Of a stretch of DNA of 46,589 bases, positions 28,311-36,689 are shown piece by piece (positions within the stretch are counted from its first letter, which is position 1; each line of letters begins with the position of its first letter). The translations under genes and the position numbers were made by a program. Location: assembly GCA_017549205.1 (NCBI GenBank), contig JAFYVH010000018.1, positions 1 to 46,589 on the forward strand. The letters are read 5' to 3'. The stretch comes from Clostridia bacterium. GTDB lineage: Bacteria; Bacillota; Clostridia; UBA1381; UBA9506. Under the pieces are notes generated by a model. It did no database searches. It was not told the origin of the DNA and was given only the letters and a program-made list of their open reading frames with translations.

Positions 28311-29372
28311 TTACAGCTTAACGGTAAAACCAAAAGTATCTTCAATTTTGCCGCTCTGCAAACCGGTAATAGTATCATACAGCATTTGAGAAACGGGTCC
28401 GATTTCATTGTTGTTGATAATCATTTTCTTACCTGCCCAGCAAAGCTCACCAACAGGGGAAATAACAGCAGCTGTACCGGTACCAAAAACTTCTTCCAGC
28501 TTGCCGTTTTCATATGCTTCATAAACTTCCTGAATGGAAATTCTTGCTTCTTTTGCATCAATGCCCATGGCGTTTAACACCTTCAGGCAGGAATTACGGG
28601 TAATGCCGGCCAAAATGCTGCCGTTTAATGCCGGTGTTACAACCTTGCCGTCAATTTTAAAGAAGATGTTCATGGCGCCAACTTCTTCAATATATTTTCT
28701 TTCAACGCCATCCAGCCAAAGAACCTGGGTGTAACCTTTCTTTTCTGCTTCTTCCTGCGCCTTTAAGCTGGCTGCATAGTTACCGGCGGTTTTAGAAAAG
28801 CCCATACCACCGCGAACGGCACGAACATATTCATCTTCAACATAAATTTTAACAGGGTTTAATCCCTCTTTGTAATAAGCACCAACGGGCGAAAGGATAA
28901 CAATGAATTTATAAGTAGCAGCAGGATGAACGCCCAAGAAGGGGTCTGTTGCAAAAATAAAGGGACGAATGTAGAGCGCTGTACCCTCGCCGTTGGGAAT
29001 CCATTCCTGGTCTAATTCAACCAAGGTCTTAATGGCCTCAACTGCAAAATCAACATCAATCTTCGGAATGCAAAGGCGTTCGTTAGATTCATTAATGCGG
29101 TTCATGTTGTCATAGGGACGGAACAACAAGATGTTGCCGTCAGCACCTTTATAGGCTTTTAAGCCTTCAAAAACAGCCTGACCATAGTGCAGAGTTGCAC
29201 AGGAAGGGTCAAGGGCCAGGGGACCATAAGGAATAATTTGTGGGTCATGCCAGCCTTTGTCCACAGCATAGTCCATCACAAACATATGGTCAGTAAAAAT
29301 TTTGCCAAAGCCCAAAGAATCAACCGGCGGTTTCGCCTTGGGGGCTGTTGTTTTAGTAATTTTAATGTTCAT
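28311..29372 (-). CDS. ilvE: Branched-chain amino acid aminotransferase IlvE (type II)
   Basis: PLP enzyme interconverting Leu, Ile and Val with their 2-keto acids. It is 353 residues from ATG 29372, which has AGGAGG 8 bases upstream. Family motifs are FEGLKAYKGADGNILLFRP, PFIFATDP, the PLP-lysine segment GFSKTAGNYAASL, VLWLDGVERKYIEEVGAMNIFF and the EVFGTGTAAVISPVGEL region near the C-terminus. This is the longer eukaryote/Firmicute-type BCAT rather than the roughly 305-residue E. coli type. It is monocistronic, with its own promoter and terminator. No T-box leader is present in the short upstream gap. Confidence 0.96.
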   Translation of the reverse strand: MNIKITKTTAPKAKPPVDSLGFGKIFTDHMFVMDYAVDKGWHDPQIIPYGPLALDPSCATLHYGQAVFEGLKAYKGADGNILLFRPYDNMNRINESNERLCIPKIDVDFAVEAIKTLVELDQEWIPNGEGTALYIRPFIFATDPFLGVHPAATYKFIVILSPVGAYYKEGLNPVKIYVEDEYVRAVRGGMGFSKTAGNYAASLKAQEEAEKKGYTQVLWLDGVERKYIEEVGAMNIFFKIDGKVVTPALNGSILAGITRNSCLKVLNAMGIDAKEARISIQEVYEAYENGKLEEVFGTGTAAVISPVGELCWAGKKMIINNNEIGPVSQMLYDTITGLQSGKIEDTFGFTVKL

Positions 29373-29407
29373 AGATATATCCTCCTTTTTGTTAATCAAC
29401 TTATGTT

Positions 29408-29436
29408 ATTGTATCTCTTTTTTTTCGATTTGTCAA
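29408..29436 (-). promoter_or_regulatory. Promoter of ilvE
   Basis: Minus-strand TTGACA (29436-29431) and TACAAT (29413-29408) with a 17-base spacer. The -35 overlaps the last codons of yjjB. The expected leader is about 30 bases, too short for a T-box. Confidence 0.88.
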
Positions 29437-29888
29437 TCTTCATTCATTTGCAGCCGCCTACGGCTTCTTTTTTTCCGTTCTCCCAACACAATGCGAAAAA
29501 CGGTAGGGACAAGCGCAATCGAAACCGTCATCAGCACAATGCAAACTAAGGCCTCGCCACCTTTCTCCAAAGCCTTAAGGTAATCACCCTGCACGGCATA
29601 AGCCATGGTTTGATATAGCGCCGTTCCCGGCACCAGGGGGTAAATACCCAGCACCAAGAAATTATTTGAAGGCATTTTGCAAAGGCGGGCCAAGATTTCA
29701 GACAAAAGGGTCAAAACCAAAGCGCTGAGTAAATAACCTGCTCTTGGTGAAGGGCAAATCAAATACACCAAATAGCCAACACCACCAACCAAACCGCCCA
29801 AGAAAGAAACCCAGGGCTTTGCATGCATGGAAATGCCGATGAAAAAGCTAACCAGGATACAAACCAGAAAAATGTAAATAAAATTCAT
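29433..29888 (-). CDS. Threonine/serine exporter family, small subunit (YjjB/DUF3815 type)
   Basis: Membrane protein of 151 residues with about five hydrophobic segments. It includes SFLGGLVGGVGYLVYLI, LSEILARLCKMPSNNFLVLGIYPLVPGTALYQTM and a C-terminal transmembrane segment before a basic tail. This is the ThrE_2 half that in E. coli is YjjB and forms a complex with the DUF1212 half. It starts directly after the stop of the upstream yjjP-like gene (TAGATG), with GGGGGTG as ribosome binding site. The family is linked to threonine/serine or dicarboxylate export; the substrate here is not known. Confidence 0.85.
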   Translation of the reverse strand: MNFIYIFLVCILVSFFIGISMHAKPWVSFLGGLVGGVGYLVYLICPSPRAGYLLSALVLTLLSEILARLCKMPSNNFLVLGIYPLVPGTALYQTMAYAVQGDYLKALEKGGEALVCIVLMTVSIALVPTVFRIVLGERKKRSRRRLQMNED

Positions 29889-30653
29889 CTACATCACCCC
29901 CGGCAGAAAAATCAAAGAAGCGCCAATGCCTAACCCCGCAGCGATTAAAATGGCTTCTGCCGCACGGGAGACACCTGAAACCAAATCGCCGTTAATGGCA
30001 TCACGAATGGCATTAACCATGGTCACACCGGGGAAGAGAGGCAGCATAGAGCCAACAATAACAGCCTGTTCGTTAATCTGCGGAAAAATCCGACCAACCG
30101 CTGCCATAATCAAGGTGGGCACCAGACCGGCAATTAAGCTGTTAAAGAACTGATGCATGCTGACCGAGCGGAAAAACAAACCAATCAGCTGTGCCAGAAG
30201 ACAACTGAAAAATGCCAAGAAAAGCTCCGGCAATTTGCCGCCAAACAAAAGGGAAAAGGCACCGGCAGCCGCCGCTGTGGAAAGAAGCACCGGTACAAAC
30301 TTGCCGCCAGGCTGTCTATCCAAAATTTCTAAGGCCTCCAAGGCTTCCGCCGCATCTATTTCTCTTTGTGACACTTTTCTGACAATATTATTAATCTGTG
30401 AGATTTTATCCAAATCAATGGCTCGTCTTCTGATTCGTTTGCAACCCGAAACCGCAGTGCCATCCTCTGTGATAATTTCCACAATCAACACGGTGGGAAC
30501 AGCAAAAATGCTGATTTCTCCCTGTCCAATGCCCCGAAACATATAAAGGGCTGCATCTTCTGCCCGATAGGTTTCAGCACCTGATTCAAGCAAAAGCTGA
30601 CCGGCTTTTAATAAAAGCTTCATAAGTGCCTGATTATCCGTGCACTGCACCAT
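29889..30653 (-). CDS. Threonine/serine exporter family, large subunit (YjjP/DUF1212 type)
   Basis: Protein of 254 residues from ATG 30653, with CGGAGG upstream. It has a cytosolic N-terminal part (LLLKAGQLLLESGAETYRAED, then a hydrolase-like segment) and about five C-terminal membrane segments, including GSMLPLFPGVTMVNAIRDAINGD, typical of DUF1212/ThrE. Together with the next gene it makes a two-subunit ThrE-like exporter. It lies 16 bases after fhs and is probably co-transcribed with it. Confidence 0.87.
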   Translation of the reverse strand: MVQCTDNQALMKLLLKAGQLLLESGAETYRAEDAALYMFRGIGQGEISIFAVPTVLIVEIITEDGTAVSGCKRIRRRAIDLDKISQINNIVRKVSQREIDAAEALEALEILDRQPGGKFVPVLLSTAAAAGAFSLLFGGKLPELFLAFFSCLLAQLIGLFFRSVSMHQFFNSLIAGLVPTLIMAAVGRIFPQINEQAVIVGSMLPLFPGVTMVNAIRDAINGDLVSGVSRAAEAILIAAGLGIGASLIFLPGVM

Positions 30654-30669
30654 ATTGTCGCCTCCGTTT

Positions 30670-32340
30670 TTAGAATAAGCCCACAATGGTGCCGTCGTTT
30701 TCAACATCAATGTCAACCGCCGCAGGATGTGCAGGCAGACCCGGCATTGTCATAATGTTGCCGCAATAAACCGCAACAAAGCCGGCACCGGCAAAAAGAC
30801 GAACTTCGCGCACATGCAGGGTAAAGCCCTCGGGGCGACCCAAAAGCTTCGCATTATCCGATAAAGAGTATTGAGTTTTTGCCATACAAACCGGCAGCTT
30901 TCCATAGCCGTTTGCTTCCAGCCATGCCAGTTCTTTTTCTGCTTCAGCAGAGAAGGACACACCGCTGCCGCCATAAATCTTGGTAACAACGGTGCGGATT
31001 TTATCAGCCAGTGAAAGCTCATCTTCATAAATAGGATGAAAATCAGCTTCTTGTGTTTCAATCATCTCAACCAGCTTTTCTGCCAGTTCAATACCACCGT
31101 CGCCACCTTTGGCAAACACTTCAGAGAGCGCAAAAGCAGCACCTGATTTTTTGCAACATTCTTCAATCAAAGCAAGCTCTGCGTCAGAATCGGTATGGAA
31201 ACGGTTAATGGCAACCACAACGCCAATGCCAAATTGTCTTAAGTTTTCAATGTGCTTTTCTAAGTTGCAAAGGCCTTTCTTTAAGGCATCAAGATTTTCT
31301 CCTGCAAGCTCTGCCTTGGGCACGCCGCCATTATACTTAAGCGCACGAACGGTGGCAACCAAAACGGTTGCAACGGGAGAAAGACCGGCAACACGGCACT
31401 TAATATCAAAGAATTTTTCAGCACCCAAATCAGCACCAAAGCCTGCCTCGGTGATAACATAGTCTGCCATGTACAGCGCAGCCTTTGTGGCACGAACGCT
31501 GTTACAGCCATGAGCAATGTTGGCAAAAGGACCACCATGCATTAAGCAGGGTGTTTCTTCCAAAGTCTGCACCAAGTTAGGCTGCAGGGCTTGTGAAAGC
31601 AGTGCTGTCATGGCGCCGGCTGCGTCCAACTGACCTGCTGTAACAGGCTCACCGCCGTATGTATAACCAACCACAATTCTTGAAAGTCTTGCCTTTAAAT
31701 CGGCTAAAGAATCAGCCAGACACAAAATGGCCATAACTTCCGATGCAACGGTGATAATAAAACCGTCTTCACGGGGATTTCCGTTTTTCTTACCGCCCAG
31801 ACCCACAACAATCTGACGCAGCGCGCGGTCATTCATGTCAAGCACGCGGCGAAATACGATGCGGGTGGGGTCAATGCCCAAAGCGTTGCCCTGGGTGATG
31901 TGATTGTCAATCATGGCGCAAAGCAGGTTGTTTGCCGCTGTGATGGCATGCATATCACCTGTAAAATGCAGGTTGATGTCTTCCATGGGAATCACCTGGG
32001 CATAGCCGCCGCCGGCAGCACCACCCTTAACGCCCATAACAGGACCCAAAGAGGGTTCACGCAAAGCAATAACGGCCTTTTTGCCGATTTTAGCCATTGC
32101 CTGTCCCAAGCCAACTGTTGTGGTGGTTTTGCCCTCGCCGGCAGGGGTGGGGTTAATGGCTGTTACCAAAACCAGCTTGCCCTGAGGTTTTTTCTCCAGC
32201 TCTTTCAAAAAGGACTCGTCAAGCTTGGCCTTGTCACGACCGTAATAAATCAGAGCTTCTTCAGGAATGTCAAGCTTTGCTGCAATGTCTCTAATGTGTG
32301 CAGGTTTTTTACCCTGTGCAATTTCAATATCGCTTTTCAT
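30670..32340 (-). CDS. fhs: Formate-tetrahydrofolate ligase
   Basis: ATP-dependent synthesis of 10-formyl-THF from formate and THF. The 556-residue product has the P-loop [20 protein letters not shown] near residues 62-81, [32 protein letters not shown] and the C-terminal [35 protein letters not shown] region, all standard. 10-formyl-THF feeds PurN and PurH encoded at the left end. It can also serve the methyl branch of acetogenesis, but no other Wood-Ljungdahl gene is in the window. It follows the thioesterase gene by 5 bases. Confidence 0.97.
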   Translation of the reverse strand: MKSDIEIAQGKKPAHIRDIAAKLDIPEEALIYYGRDKAKLDESFLKELEKKPQGKLVLVTAINPTPAGEGKTTTTVGLGQAMAKIGKKAVIALREPSLGPVMGVKGGAAGGGYAQVIPMEDINLHFTGDMHAITAANNLLCAMIDNHITQGNALGIDPTRIVFRRVLDMNDRALRQIVVGLGGKKNGNPREDGFIITVASEVMAILCLADSLADLKARLSRIVVGYTYGGEPVTAGQLDAAGAMTALLSQALQPNLVQTLEETPCLMHGGPFANIAHGCNSVRATKAALYMADYVITEAGFGADLGAEKFFDIKCRVAGLSPVATVLVATVRALKYNGGVPKAELAGENLDALKKGLCNLEKHIENLRQFGIGVVVAINRFHTDSDAELALIEECCKKSGAAFALSEVFAKGGDGGIELAEKLVEMIETQEADFHPIYEDELSLADKIRTVVTKIYGGSGVSFSAEAEKELAWLEANGYGKLPVCMAKTQYSLSDNAKLLGRPEGFTLHVREVRLFAGAGFVAVYCGNIMTMPGLPAHPAAVDIDVENDGTIVGLF

Positions 32341-32345
32341 GTCTT

Positions 32346-32744
32346 TTATTCCTTCCCTCTTTTATTTGTTTTTTCCATAAACTTTTCTTTATAAATGATA
32401 AACCGTTCGTGTGTGCCCTCTGCAACACAGCCAACCTCATCATAAACTGCAACGTGAAAACCCAAACGCCGACCATCAATCTCAACAAGCTCCGATTCGG
32501 CATAGGCCTTCATACCCATGGGTGTTGCCGCTGTATGACGCATGTTAACCATGGTGCCCACAGTAGCACAGCCGTCCTCTAAATAAGGGCGAACACTCTT
32601 GTCGGCCGTTTGCTCCATCAGGGCAATCACATAGGGTGTGCCGAAAACATCCATTTCGCCGCTGGCAGCTTTTTTAGCGCTGACAGAAGCATCGACGGTA
32701 ATGTCAATCCGTCCACGAATGCCAAGGGTCAATTCTTTGCTCAT
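32346..32744 (-). CDS. FlK-like hotdog-fold thioesterase
   Basis: Small protein of 132 residues starting at ATG 32744 ([11 protein letters not shown]). The three residues used by fluoroacetyl-CoA thioesterase FlK are all in place: a Thr in [11 protein letters not shown], a Glu in [10 protein letters not shown], and a His in [12 protein letters not shown]. Despite the similarity, most members are general acyl-CoA thioesterases of unknown substrate; fluoroacetate use should not be assumed. It is preceded by tepA and followed closely by fhs. Confidence 0.8.
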   Translation of the reverse strand: MSKELTLGIRGRIDITVDASVSAKKAASGEMDVFGTPYVIALMEQTADKSVRPYLEDGCATVGTMVNMRHTAATPMGMKAYAESELVEIDGRRLGFHVAVYDEVGCVAEGTHERFIIYKEKFMEKTNKRGKE

Positions 32745-32783
32745 ATGTATCACTCTTTTCTTTAAAAATGCAAAAATCATTCC

Positions 32784-32802
32784 GGGGCGGCACAGCCGCC
32801 CC
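32784..32802 (-). terminator. GC hairpin between tepA and the thioesterase gene
   Basis: GGGGCGGC/GCCGCCCC arms around three bases. On the minus strand the T runs (ATTTTTG, then ATTTTTAAAG) start seven bases later, so it may be a weak terminator or a processing or attenuation site. Confidence 0.4.
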
Positions 32803-32824
32803 CATCCTTTATCAATTCCATTGT

Positions 32825-33547
32825 TCAGGTGGATTCTTCTTTATCCTTTTTAGCCTCTTCTATCATGGCATACAGGCATTCCAGCGCCTGCGAAAGACCG
32901 CCCACCTCATCAATTAAACCCAGATTAACCGCCTCATCGCCTAAAATGATGCAACCCACATCATTGGCAATCTCCCCTGTTTTCATCATCATTTCTGTAA
33001 ATGTCTTTTTAGGGATGTGCGAATTTTTTACCACAAAATTAACCACGCGCTCCTGCATTTTATTAAAGTATTCATAGGTTTGGGGAACGCCGATAACCGT
33101 ACCATTCATGCGAATGGGATGGATGGTCATAGAGGCCGAAGGAACAATGAAAGAACGCTTGGCCGAAACCGCCAAGGGCACGCCAATACTGTGACCGCCA
33201 CCCAAAACCAGCGAAACAGCCGGTTTTTGCATACTGGCAATCATCTCGGCAATGGCAAGGCCTGCCTCCACATCGCCGCCCACCGTGTTTAGAACCACCA
33301 AAAGACCGTCAACCCGCTCATCCTGCTCGATGGATACCAAAAGGGGTATAACATGTTCATATTTTGTGGATTTGTTTTGGGACGGCAAAAGCATGTGTCC
33401 CTCCACCTGACCGGCAACGGTGAGACAATGAATGTTACCTCGTGGGTTACTCACCCCCGACATGCCAAAATCTTTAATGTTCTGCGCCGTTTCCTCCGAT
33501 GAGGTTTGGTCGTTTGTTTCATTTGAATTTGTATTTTCGTCCTGCAT
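32825..33547 (-). CDS. tepA: ClpP-like protease TepA (translocation-enhancing protein)
   Basis: The 240-residue ClpP/crotonase-fold peptidase starts at ATG 33547, with GGGAG upstream. The nucleophile Ser is in [14 protein letters not shown] (G-x-S-x-G type), the His is in [10 protein letters not shown], and an acidic residue follows in [18 protein letters not shown]. The N-terminal 40 residues are polar and low in complexity. TepA in Bacillus is a cytosolic signal-peptide-peptidase-like protein that aids protein translocation. Its promoter faces the binding-protein gene at 33779. The gene symbol follows the Bacillus family and is less certain than the fold. Confidence 0.85.
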   Translation of the reverse strand: MQDENTNSNETNDQTSSEETAQNIKDFGMSGVSNPRGNIHCLTVAGQVEGHMLLPSQNKSTKYEHVIPLLVSIEQDERVDGLLVVLNTVGGDVEAGLAIAEMIASMQKPAVSLVLGGGHSIGVPLAVSAKRSFIVPSASMTIHPIRMNGTVIGVPQTYEYFNKMQERVVNFVVKNSHIPKKTFTEMMMKTGEIANDVGCIILGDEAVNLGLIDEVGGLSQALECLYAMIEEAKKDKEEST

Positions 33548-33614
33548 GGTGTTTCTCCCTTCCTTTTTTAACAGTATGTGAGAAACCACCATTTTTTATG
33601 TGGAACCAACCTTT

Positions 33615-33643
33615 ATTATACCTTTTTTTTCAAATAAGTGCAA
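33615..33643 (-). promoter_or_regulatory. Promoter upstream of tepA
   Basis: Minus-strand TTGCAC (33643-33638) and a perfect TATAAT (33620-33615) with a 17-base spacer. It likely drives tepA and perhaps the downstream thioesterase-fhs-yjjP-yjjB genes. Confidence 0.82.
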
Positions 33644-33778
33644 CAATTTTTTTATGAATGCATGAATTTACATAAAAAACACATAATAACTGTCACAAAG
33701 CGCAAGCAGGGCGGCAACACACCACCCATTCAACCATGGGATGCCCGCCTTAATGTGCAGCAAGAAAGGAAAAAAAGT

Positions 33779-34747
33779 ATGAAAAAAAGAATACTTGCAT
33801 TAACCGCCGTAGCACTGTTGCTTTTTTGTACCTGCGGATGCAGCACCATGAAAAACGACATGACCACAGAATATAACAAGCCTCACATCGCCGTGGTGGC
33901 AAAAGGCACCCAACACAACTATTGGCAGGCAGTGAAAAAAGGCGCCGAAAAAGCTGCAGCTGATTTAGATGTGTCCCTTTCCTTTGAGGGGCCGGATGTC
34001 GAGTCAAAAGTGGAAGAACAAGTGAAAATGTTTGAGTCTGCTTTGGCTAAAAACCCTGTGGCAATCTGCCTTGCCACCATCGATTCAAAATCCGTAGCAA
34101 AATCCTTAGAAACGGCGCAAAAGCGCGGCATTCCCATTGTGGCATTTGATTCTGACGCCGAAAGTCATGCCATTGTGGCCACCGCCGCAACCGATAACGA
34201 AGCTGCAGCCGCCCTGGCTGCCGACAAATTAGCCGAAGCCGTAGAAAGTCAGGGCTCTATCGGCATGGTAATTCACGACGAAACCAGCACCACAGGAAAA
34301 GCCCGCCGTGACGGTTTTAAAAACCGCATTGAAACAAAATATCCCAATGTCCAAATTGTCGAAATTAAATATGCCACCGGCGAACACGCTAAACCGGCCA
34401 ATGCTGCCAAAGCCATTCTGTCAGCTCATCCGGAGATAAAGGGACTATTTGGCTCAAATGAGGACACCGCTGTTGGCATTATGGAAGCCTTAGAAGAGCT
34501 TGACAAGGTGGGCAAAGTCAAGGTCGTGGGCTTTGATTCAGGCAAAAAACAGACCGATTATATTCGCAACGGCAACCTGGTGGGCGCCGTAACTCAAAAT
34601 CCTTATCAAATGGGCTATAAAGCGGTGGAAACAGCTTATCGGGCCCACAAGGGCGAAACTGTGCAAAAAAACATTGACACCGGTTTTGAATGGTATGATA
34701 AAAACAACATAGACTCAACTGCCATTCGTGACCTGCTTTATGATTAA
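33779..34747 (+). CDS. Periplasmic-binding-protein type sugar-binding lipoprotein (Peripla_BP_4), orphan
   Basis: The 322-residue protein starts at ATG 33779 after AAGAAAGGA. An upstream in-frame extension lacks a ribosome binding site. A signal peptide (MKKRILALTAVALLLFC) leads to TCGCS, which may be a lipidation site, though Thr at -3 is atypical. The mature part is type I PBP: IAVVAKGTQHNYWQAVKKGAEKAA, VAICLATIDSKSVAKSL, IPIVAFDSDAESH, DGFKNRI, GLFGSNEDTAVGIMEAL and VGFDSGKKQTDYI. This matches ribose/AI-2 type binding proteins. No permease or ATPase gene is adjacent; the neighbours are tepA (divergent) and a terminator. Ligand unknown. Confidence 0.85.
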   Translation: MKKRILALTAVALLLFCTCGCSTMKNDMTTEYNKPHIAVVAKGTQHNYWQAVKKGAEKAAADLDVSLSFEGPDVESKVEEQVKMFESALAKNPVAICLATIDSKSVAKSLETAQKRGIPIVAFDSDAESHAIVATAATDNEAAAALAADKLAEAVESQGSIGMVIHDETSTTGKARRDGFKNRIETKYPNVQIVEIKYATGEHAKPANAAKAILSAHPEIKGLFGSNEDTAVGIMEALEELDKVGKVKVVGFDSGKKQTDYIRNGNLVGAVTQNPYQMGYKAVETAYRAHKGETVQKNIDTGFEWYDKNNIDSTAIRDLLYD

Positions 34748-34764
34748 ATCCCCCTTTTTTTATA

Positions 34765-34804
34765 CAAAAAACAGACCGCAACTGTCTTGTTGCGGTCTGT
34801 TTTC
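34765..34804. terminator. Bidirectional terminator between the binding-protein gene and the DUF1836 gene
   Basis: ACAGACCGCAA (34771-34781) and TTGCGGTCTGT (34790-34800) form an 11-base perfect stem. Six A lie on the left and TTTT on the right, so it can work for both converging units. Confidence 0.92.
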
Positions 34805-34813
34805 TTCTGTTTT

Positions 34814-35401
34814 TTATATTTTGTCAGCCACTGCCTCTTCAGAAAATGGCTGCCCCTGAAGCCCCAACAGCTTCGTGGTTATCAATTTTGAGAAATTGGC
34901 AATAACGGCATTTAAAAGGATAAAGCTTTCCGTGTTTAAAGAAGTTTCTTCCGGTCCGTCAGACATTTTCTCTGCTTCTTTTTCCAACAGTTCAATGAAT
35001 ATCTTCACAAATTCAGCATATTGATGACTAAACTCCGTATATGCCTTTTTCATGTCCTGTTCATGGAAGGAAACGGGTATCATCTTTTGAATTTCAGACA
35101 TAGACATAGCTTGCTTTAAGGAACAAATCATAATCAGATAAGCAATGTGCATGCGCATATATTTTTTCTTGTTAGGCGGTGGCATCAGCTTGGTTCTCAC
35201 ATAATTGTTAATAGCGCTGGTGGTAATCACCTGCTCGCCGTCTATCGCCGGCAGGAAAGAAAGATATTGTGATAACAGCGTCAGCACCTGGTCCATATAA
35301 AGCCCCAGGTCCGGAATTTGTTCCCACTCCGGCAGGGTGTAGGTGTGCAAATAGTTCCGCCAGCGTCGCAGTTTGCCAGCAACTAAATCAGCGTCATACA
35401 T
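34814..35401 (-). CDS. DUF1836 domain protein
   Basis: The 195-residue protein matches DUF1836: ITTSAINNYVRTKLMPPPNKKKYMRMHIAYLIMICSLKQAMSMSEIQKMI, near residues 60-110. This resembles a MerR-like winged helix (INNYV..K.LMPPP....Y). The N-terminal LRRWRNYLHTYTLPEW is also typical, and the C-terminal part is helical and acidic. DUF1836 proteins are common in Clostridia and lactobacilli and have no assigned function; DNA binding is inferred from the fold. It is the last gene of the ricT cluster, 54 bases after the unknown 106-residue gene. Confidence 0.82.
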   Translation of the reverse strand: MYDADLVAGKLRRWRNYLHTYTLPEWEQIPDLGLYMDQVLTLLSQYLSFLPAIDGEQVITTSAINNYVRTKLMPPPNKKKYMRMHIAYLIMICSLKQAMSMSEIQKMIPVSFHEQDMKKAYTEFSHQYAEFVKIFIELLEKEAEKMSDGPEETSLNTESFILLNAVIANFSKLITTKLLGLQGQPFSEEAVADKI

Positions 35402-35455
35402 AAGATGGCTCCTTTGTCAATCGGTTGTGAAAAACAAGATTCAAACCTTTTCAAA

Positions 35456-35776
35456 TCAGGCGTTTTGCTTGTTTAAAAACTCCCGTTCCATTTCCAGAAT
35501 ATCTTCCAGCCAATAAACGCCGATATCCAAAGCGGCATATAAGCCTTCCCGCTCTGCCTTCTTAACCAAACGGGCACTCTTAATATCGTCGCCGTTTTTC
35601 TCTAAAAGTTCAACACAAACCTTAGAAGCAACGGTTAAATCGGGAAGGTCTTTCGTTTCCAAAATGGTGAAACGGGTAATAAAGTTTTCGTTAAAATCAC
35701 CATAGTATAAAACATTATCCTCACGCAAAAGGGGCTTGCCACCGTAAATTAAGACTTCCTTTTCTTTTTTAGCCAT
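35456..35776 (-). CDS. Uncharacterised 106-residue protein downstream of ricT
   Basis: I do not recognise this protein. The start is ATG 35776 (MAKKEKEVLIYGGKPLL), with AAGGAG upstream. It is soluble, with no signal peptide, membrane segment, Cys pairs or nucleotide motif. The N-terminal half is beta-rich (VLIYGGKPLLREDNVLYYGD, FITRFTILETKDL). The C-terminal half is helical and charged, ending in LEDILEMEREFLNKQNA. It occupies the place that yabA has in Bacillus, but it lacks the YabA zinc motif and N-terminal coiled coil, so it is not YabA. The good ribosome binding site and operon spacing make it a real gene. Confidence 0.75.
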   Translation of the reverse strand: MAKKEKEVLIYGGKPLLREDNVLYYGDFNENFITRFTILETKDLPDLTVASKVCVELLEKNGDDIKSARLVKKAEREGLYAALDIGVYWLEDILEMEREFLNKQNA

Positions 35777-35816
35777 TTGTTTCTCCTTTTCTGCCGCCAT
35801 TAGCGACACATATTTT

Positions 35817-36689
35817 CTATTCTTCCAATTCTTTCAATGTAGAAAGGTCAATTTCTGTTTCTTGGTTTCGTCTGGCACTGTCTTTAATAACCACCAAATC
35901 AGCAACCTTAAATTCGCTGATGGTGTTTTCGTTACCCGAATTCATTTTCACCTGCGCCAGACCTTTTAACAGGTTGGTTGAGGTAACAACGCCGCGACCA
36001 GCAGGGGTATCCACCACAGCGCCAACATTCGGTGTTTCACGAATCAAGGCTTCATAAGCATCCTGCTCATATTTTAAACAACACATCAAGCGTCCGCAGG
36101 TTCCGGAAATTTTTGTGGGGTTTAAAGAAAGGGATTGCTCTTTCGCCATTTTAATGGATACAGGCTCAAAGTCGCCCAAAAACAGAGAGCAGCAAAGAGG
36201 TCTTCCGCAAATACCCAAACCGCCGCGCATTTTCGCTTCATCACGAACACCAATTTGTCTTAATTCAATGCGGGTACGAAAAACAGAGGCAAGGTCTTTA
36301 ACCAGCTGACGAAAGTCCACTCGACCTTCCGCCGTGAAGTAAAAAAGAATTTTGCTGCGGTCAAAGGTATATTCCACATCAATCAGGTTCATTTCCAGGT
36401 TATTTGTCTTAATTTTTTCCTGACAAATGTTGTAGGCCTCTTTCTCTTTTGCCTTATTCTCTTCCAAAGTTTTGGTGTCTTCTTCTGTGGCTGCACGAAC
36501 AATTTTCTTTAAGGGAATCGAAAACTTTGTCTCGTCAATTTCCCGTGCTGTCATAGCAACCTGTCCATATTCAAGACCGCGCACTGTTTCAACAATAACG
36601 CCGTCACCCGATGAAAAGTCCTGCTCACCCGGGTCAAAATAATATATTTTGCCCACAGATTTAAATCGGACTCCAATTACCTTAATCAT
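35817..36689 (-). CDS. ricT: RicT/YaaT, PSP1-domain protein
   Basis: The 290-residue protein has the PSP1 C-terminal domain. The cysteine-rich signatures GICGRPLCCSLFLGDF and GTCGRLMCCLKYE lie near residues 155-215. The N-terminus starts MIKVIGVRFKSVGKIYYFDPG. In Bacillus, RicT joins RicA and RicF in a Fe-S containing complex that affects RNase Y activity, sporulation and competence. Its start overlaps the holB end by 8 bases. This is the conserved darA-holB-ricT order. Confidence 0.93.
   Translation of the reverse strand: MIKVIGVRFKSVGKIYYFDPGEQDFSSGDGVIVETVRGLEYGQVAMTAREIDETKFSIPLKKIVRAATEEDTKTLEENKAKEKEAYNICQEKIKTNNLEMNLIDVEYTFDRSKILFYFTAEGRVDFRQLVKDLASVFRTRIELRQIGVRDEAKMRGGLGICGRPLCCSLFLGDFEPVSIKMAKEQSLSLNPTKISGTCGRLMCCLKYEQDAYEALIRETPNVGAVVDTPAGRGVVTSTNLLKGLAQVKMNSGNENTISEFKVADLVVIKDSARRNQETEIDLSTLKELEE

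Noticed and set aside
29373..29432. T-box leader upstream of ilvE
   Set aside because: The promoter-to-start distance leaves about 30 bases of leader, far too short, and no T-box word is present.
32346..32744. Fluoroacetate resistance by the FlK-like protein
   Set aside because: Catalytic residues are shared across a broad hotdog thioesterase family and nothing nearby concerns organofluorine compounds.
35456..35776. YabA (replication initiation control protein)
   Set aside because: Position fits, but the protein lacks cysteines for the zinc site and lacks the N-terminal leucine-rich coiled coil.
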